Part shown: positions 5,347 to 6,512 of the stretch, in pieces
Position numbering within the stretch: position 1 is the first letter of the stretch
Layout: every line of letters starts with the position of its first letter
Origin: an uncultured Verrucomicrobiales bacterium
GTDB taxonomy: Bacteria; Verrucomicrobiota; Verrucomicrobiia; Verrucomicrobiales; Akkermansiaceae
Assembly: GCA_938001985.1 (NCBI GenBank)
Contig: CALLBE010000105.1
Location: 1 to 6,512 of the forward strand
DNA length: 6,512 bases
Direction: 5' to 3'
Program-made: the position numbers and the translations under genes
Notes under the pieces: model-generated
Told to the model about the DNA's origin: nothing
Seen by the model: only the letters and a program-made list of their open reading frames with translations
The model's database searches: none

Positions 5347-6512
5347 ATGGCTTCAAAACAATTTGCAGTATTTGACCTGGGTTCAAAAAAAGCGACATTA
5401 GCTTATTTTGAGGGAGGCGAGGCGCTAACACTGAGTCGCATCGCTTCTGCTAAAATTGAGTTTGGTCAGCTTGTTGGGCCCTCTAAAATTTCGGTTTTAA
5501 CTCAAATAGTTTCATCCTTAGCGGCTGAAATTGATTTGCCTAAAAAGAGCCTCATCCGTTTTTCAGTACCTTCGCAGTCAGTCTTTATTAGATTTGCTAA
5601 GTTTAATGCTTTGGAAGGTGCTGATTTGAAGCAACTTGCTAGTTTTGAGCTGCAACAGCAGCTGCCTGTTGCAGTAGATCAAGTGGCGTGGGATTATCAT
5701 CAATTTGCCTCTGGAGGTGGTGAATCTGAGGTGGCCTTAGTTGCTGCTCGGAAACAGGATGTTGATGACTTACATCAAGTAATCACGTCTTTAGGGTATC
5801 AATCGACCACGGCATCTATTGCAGCATTATCAGCACTGAATTCATTTCACTCTACATACGGAGACCTTGAGGAGCCTTCTTTATTGATTGATGTGCGAGA
5901 GAAGACGACGAATTTAATTTATACGTCTGGAGAGCTTTTTTACATTCGTTCAGTGAACTTTGGCCTGAGTTCACTGGTTTCTGAAATTGCACGCAGTGTC
6001 GAAGCCACAGAGGATGTGGTTGAGCAACTCATTCCGACTGCCTTTTTACCTTTAGATGGAAATGCCTATCCAGAGGTTGATCCCAATTCGTTGACTGTGG
6101 GTACTGGTATTAAAAACGGACTGAGCCGATTGACGCCTCAGATTATTCAAACGACAGCGTACTTTAAATCCCACTTCAACGGAGGCACTCCCGCGAATGT
6201 GTTTGTCTCTGGTGAGCTGTCAGGTGTCTTCAATCTAAATGCTCATTTAGGGCAAGCTCTATCTGCTGAGGTTCAAAACTTCAATCCAACTGCGGGGAGA
6301 GAGATTGATGCGGTGCTTGACCCAGCTTCTCATGGCTTAAGTGGAGAGAAATTAGCCGTTGTTTACGGTCTCGCTGTCCAAGAAGTGGAGACGCCAAAGT
6401 TCGATATTAAATTAACGCCATCAGCCGTTAATTTGGATGCTGCGTTTGAAAAAGAAAAACCACTATATTTCGGTCTTAGCTTTTTAATCGCTGCCGCAGC
6501 AGCTCTTGTGGC
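5347..6512 (+). CDS. pilM: PilM-like type IV pilus assembly protein, probably fused to PilN; cut by window edge
   Basis: An open frame from ATG 5347 runs 388 codons to the window end without a stop. Residues 1 to about 345 resemble PilM, the cytoplasmic actin-like (FtsA-fold) ATPase of the pilus inner-membrane platform. Phosphate-1-like loop: VFDLGSKKATL at 8-18. PilM-typical segment: FELQQQLPVAVDQVAWDY at 100-117. Phosphate-2-like strand: LLIDVREKTTNLIY at 179-192. Adenosine-type loop: VFVSGELSG at 285-293. Final helix: LAVVYGLAVQ at 336-345. From about 353 the sequence changes: KLTPSAVNL (355-363), a short charged stretch, then a hydrophobic segment from about 372 to the edge. This resembles the start of PilN (cytoplasmic tail, then a single membrane helix). 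PilN normally binds PilM through its N-terminus, so a fusion would tether the pair. No ribosome site is obvious; only 11 bases separate it from the previous gene, implying one operon. Confidence 0.8.
   Translation, partial: MASKQFAVFDLGSKKATLAYFEGGEALTLSRIASAKIEFGQLVGPSKISVLTQIVSSLAAEIDLPKKSLIRFSVPSQSVFIRFAKFNALEGADLKQLASFELQQQLPVAVDQVAWDYHQFASGGGESEVALVAARKQDVDDLHQVITSLGYQSTTASIAALSALNSFHSTYGDLEEPSLLIDVREKTTNLIYTSGELFYIRSVNFGLSSLVSEIARSVEATEDVVEQLIPTAFLPLDGNAYPEVDPNSLTVGTGIKNGLSRLTPQIIQTTAYFKSHFNGGTPANVFVSGELSGVFNLNAHLGQALSAEVQNFNPTAGREIDAVLDPASHGLSGEKLAVVYGLAVQEVETPKFDIKLTPSAVNLDAAFEKEKPLYFGLSFLIAAAAALV

Overview
The window looks like a stretch of ordinary bacterial chromosome carrying six complete protein-coding genes and one gene cut by the right edge. 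Genes are tightly packed, base composition looks moderate (mid-40s % GC by eye, not counted), and I see no tRNA, rRNA, CRISPR array, transposase or attachment site. The best clue to the host is the right end. A short secreted protein sits directly before a PilM-like ATPase, which recalls the Amuc_1102–Amuc_1101 arrangement of the Akkermansia type IV pilus cluster. I therefore infer a member of Verrucomicrobiota or a relative. This rests on remembered gene order and motif style, not on a search.

Layout, left to right. Positions 64-1170 (+) encode an AlkC-type DNA alkylation repair glycosylase with HEAT-like repeats and a C-terminal beta-rich (Ig-like) domain, followed by a good intrinsic terminator. 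Next is a molybdenum cofactor block. moeA and moaC lie on the minus strand in that transcriptional order and overlap by 10 bases. moaA runs divergently from moeA on the plus strand. Together they cover GTP to cyclic pyranopterin monophosphate (MoaA then MoaC) and the final molybdenum insertion (MoeA). The middle steps (MoaD/MoaE, MogA, MoeB) are not in the window. A monofunctional type I 3-dehydroquinase gene (aroD, minus strand) converges on moaA with only 6 bases between the stop codons, and has a convincing sigma-70-like promoter.

From a 105-bp divergent region, transcription to the right enters what is probably a type IV pilus assembly operon: a signal-peptide-bearing 201-residue protein, then 11 bases later a PilM-like actin-fold protein. 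The PilM portion appears to end near residue 345. It is followed by a PilN-like start (short polar segment, then a hydrophobic helix) that runs off the edge, which suggests a PilM-PilN fusion.

The window contains mostly well-known housekeeping and repair functions. The part most worth following up is the pilus-like operon at the right end. Several start codons lack a clear Shine-Dalgarno sequence and sit behind A/T-rich leaders.
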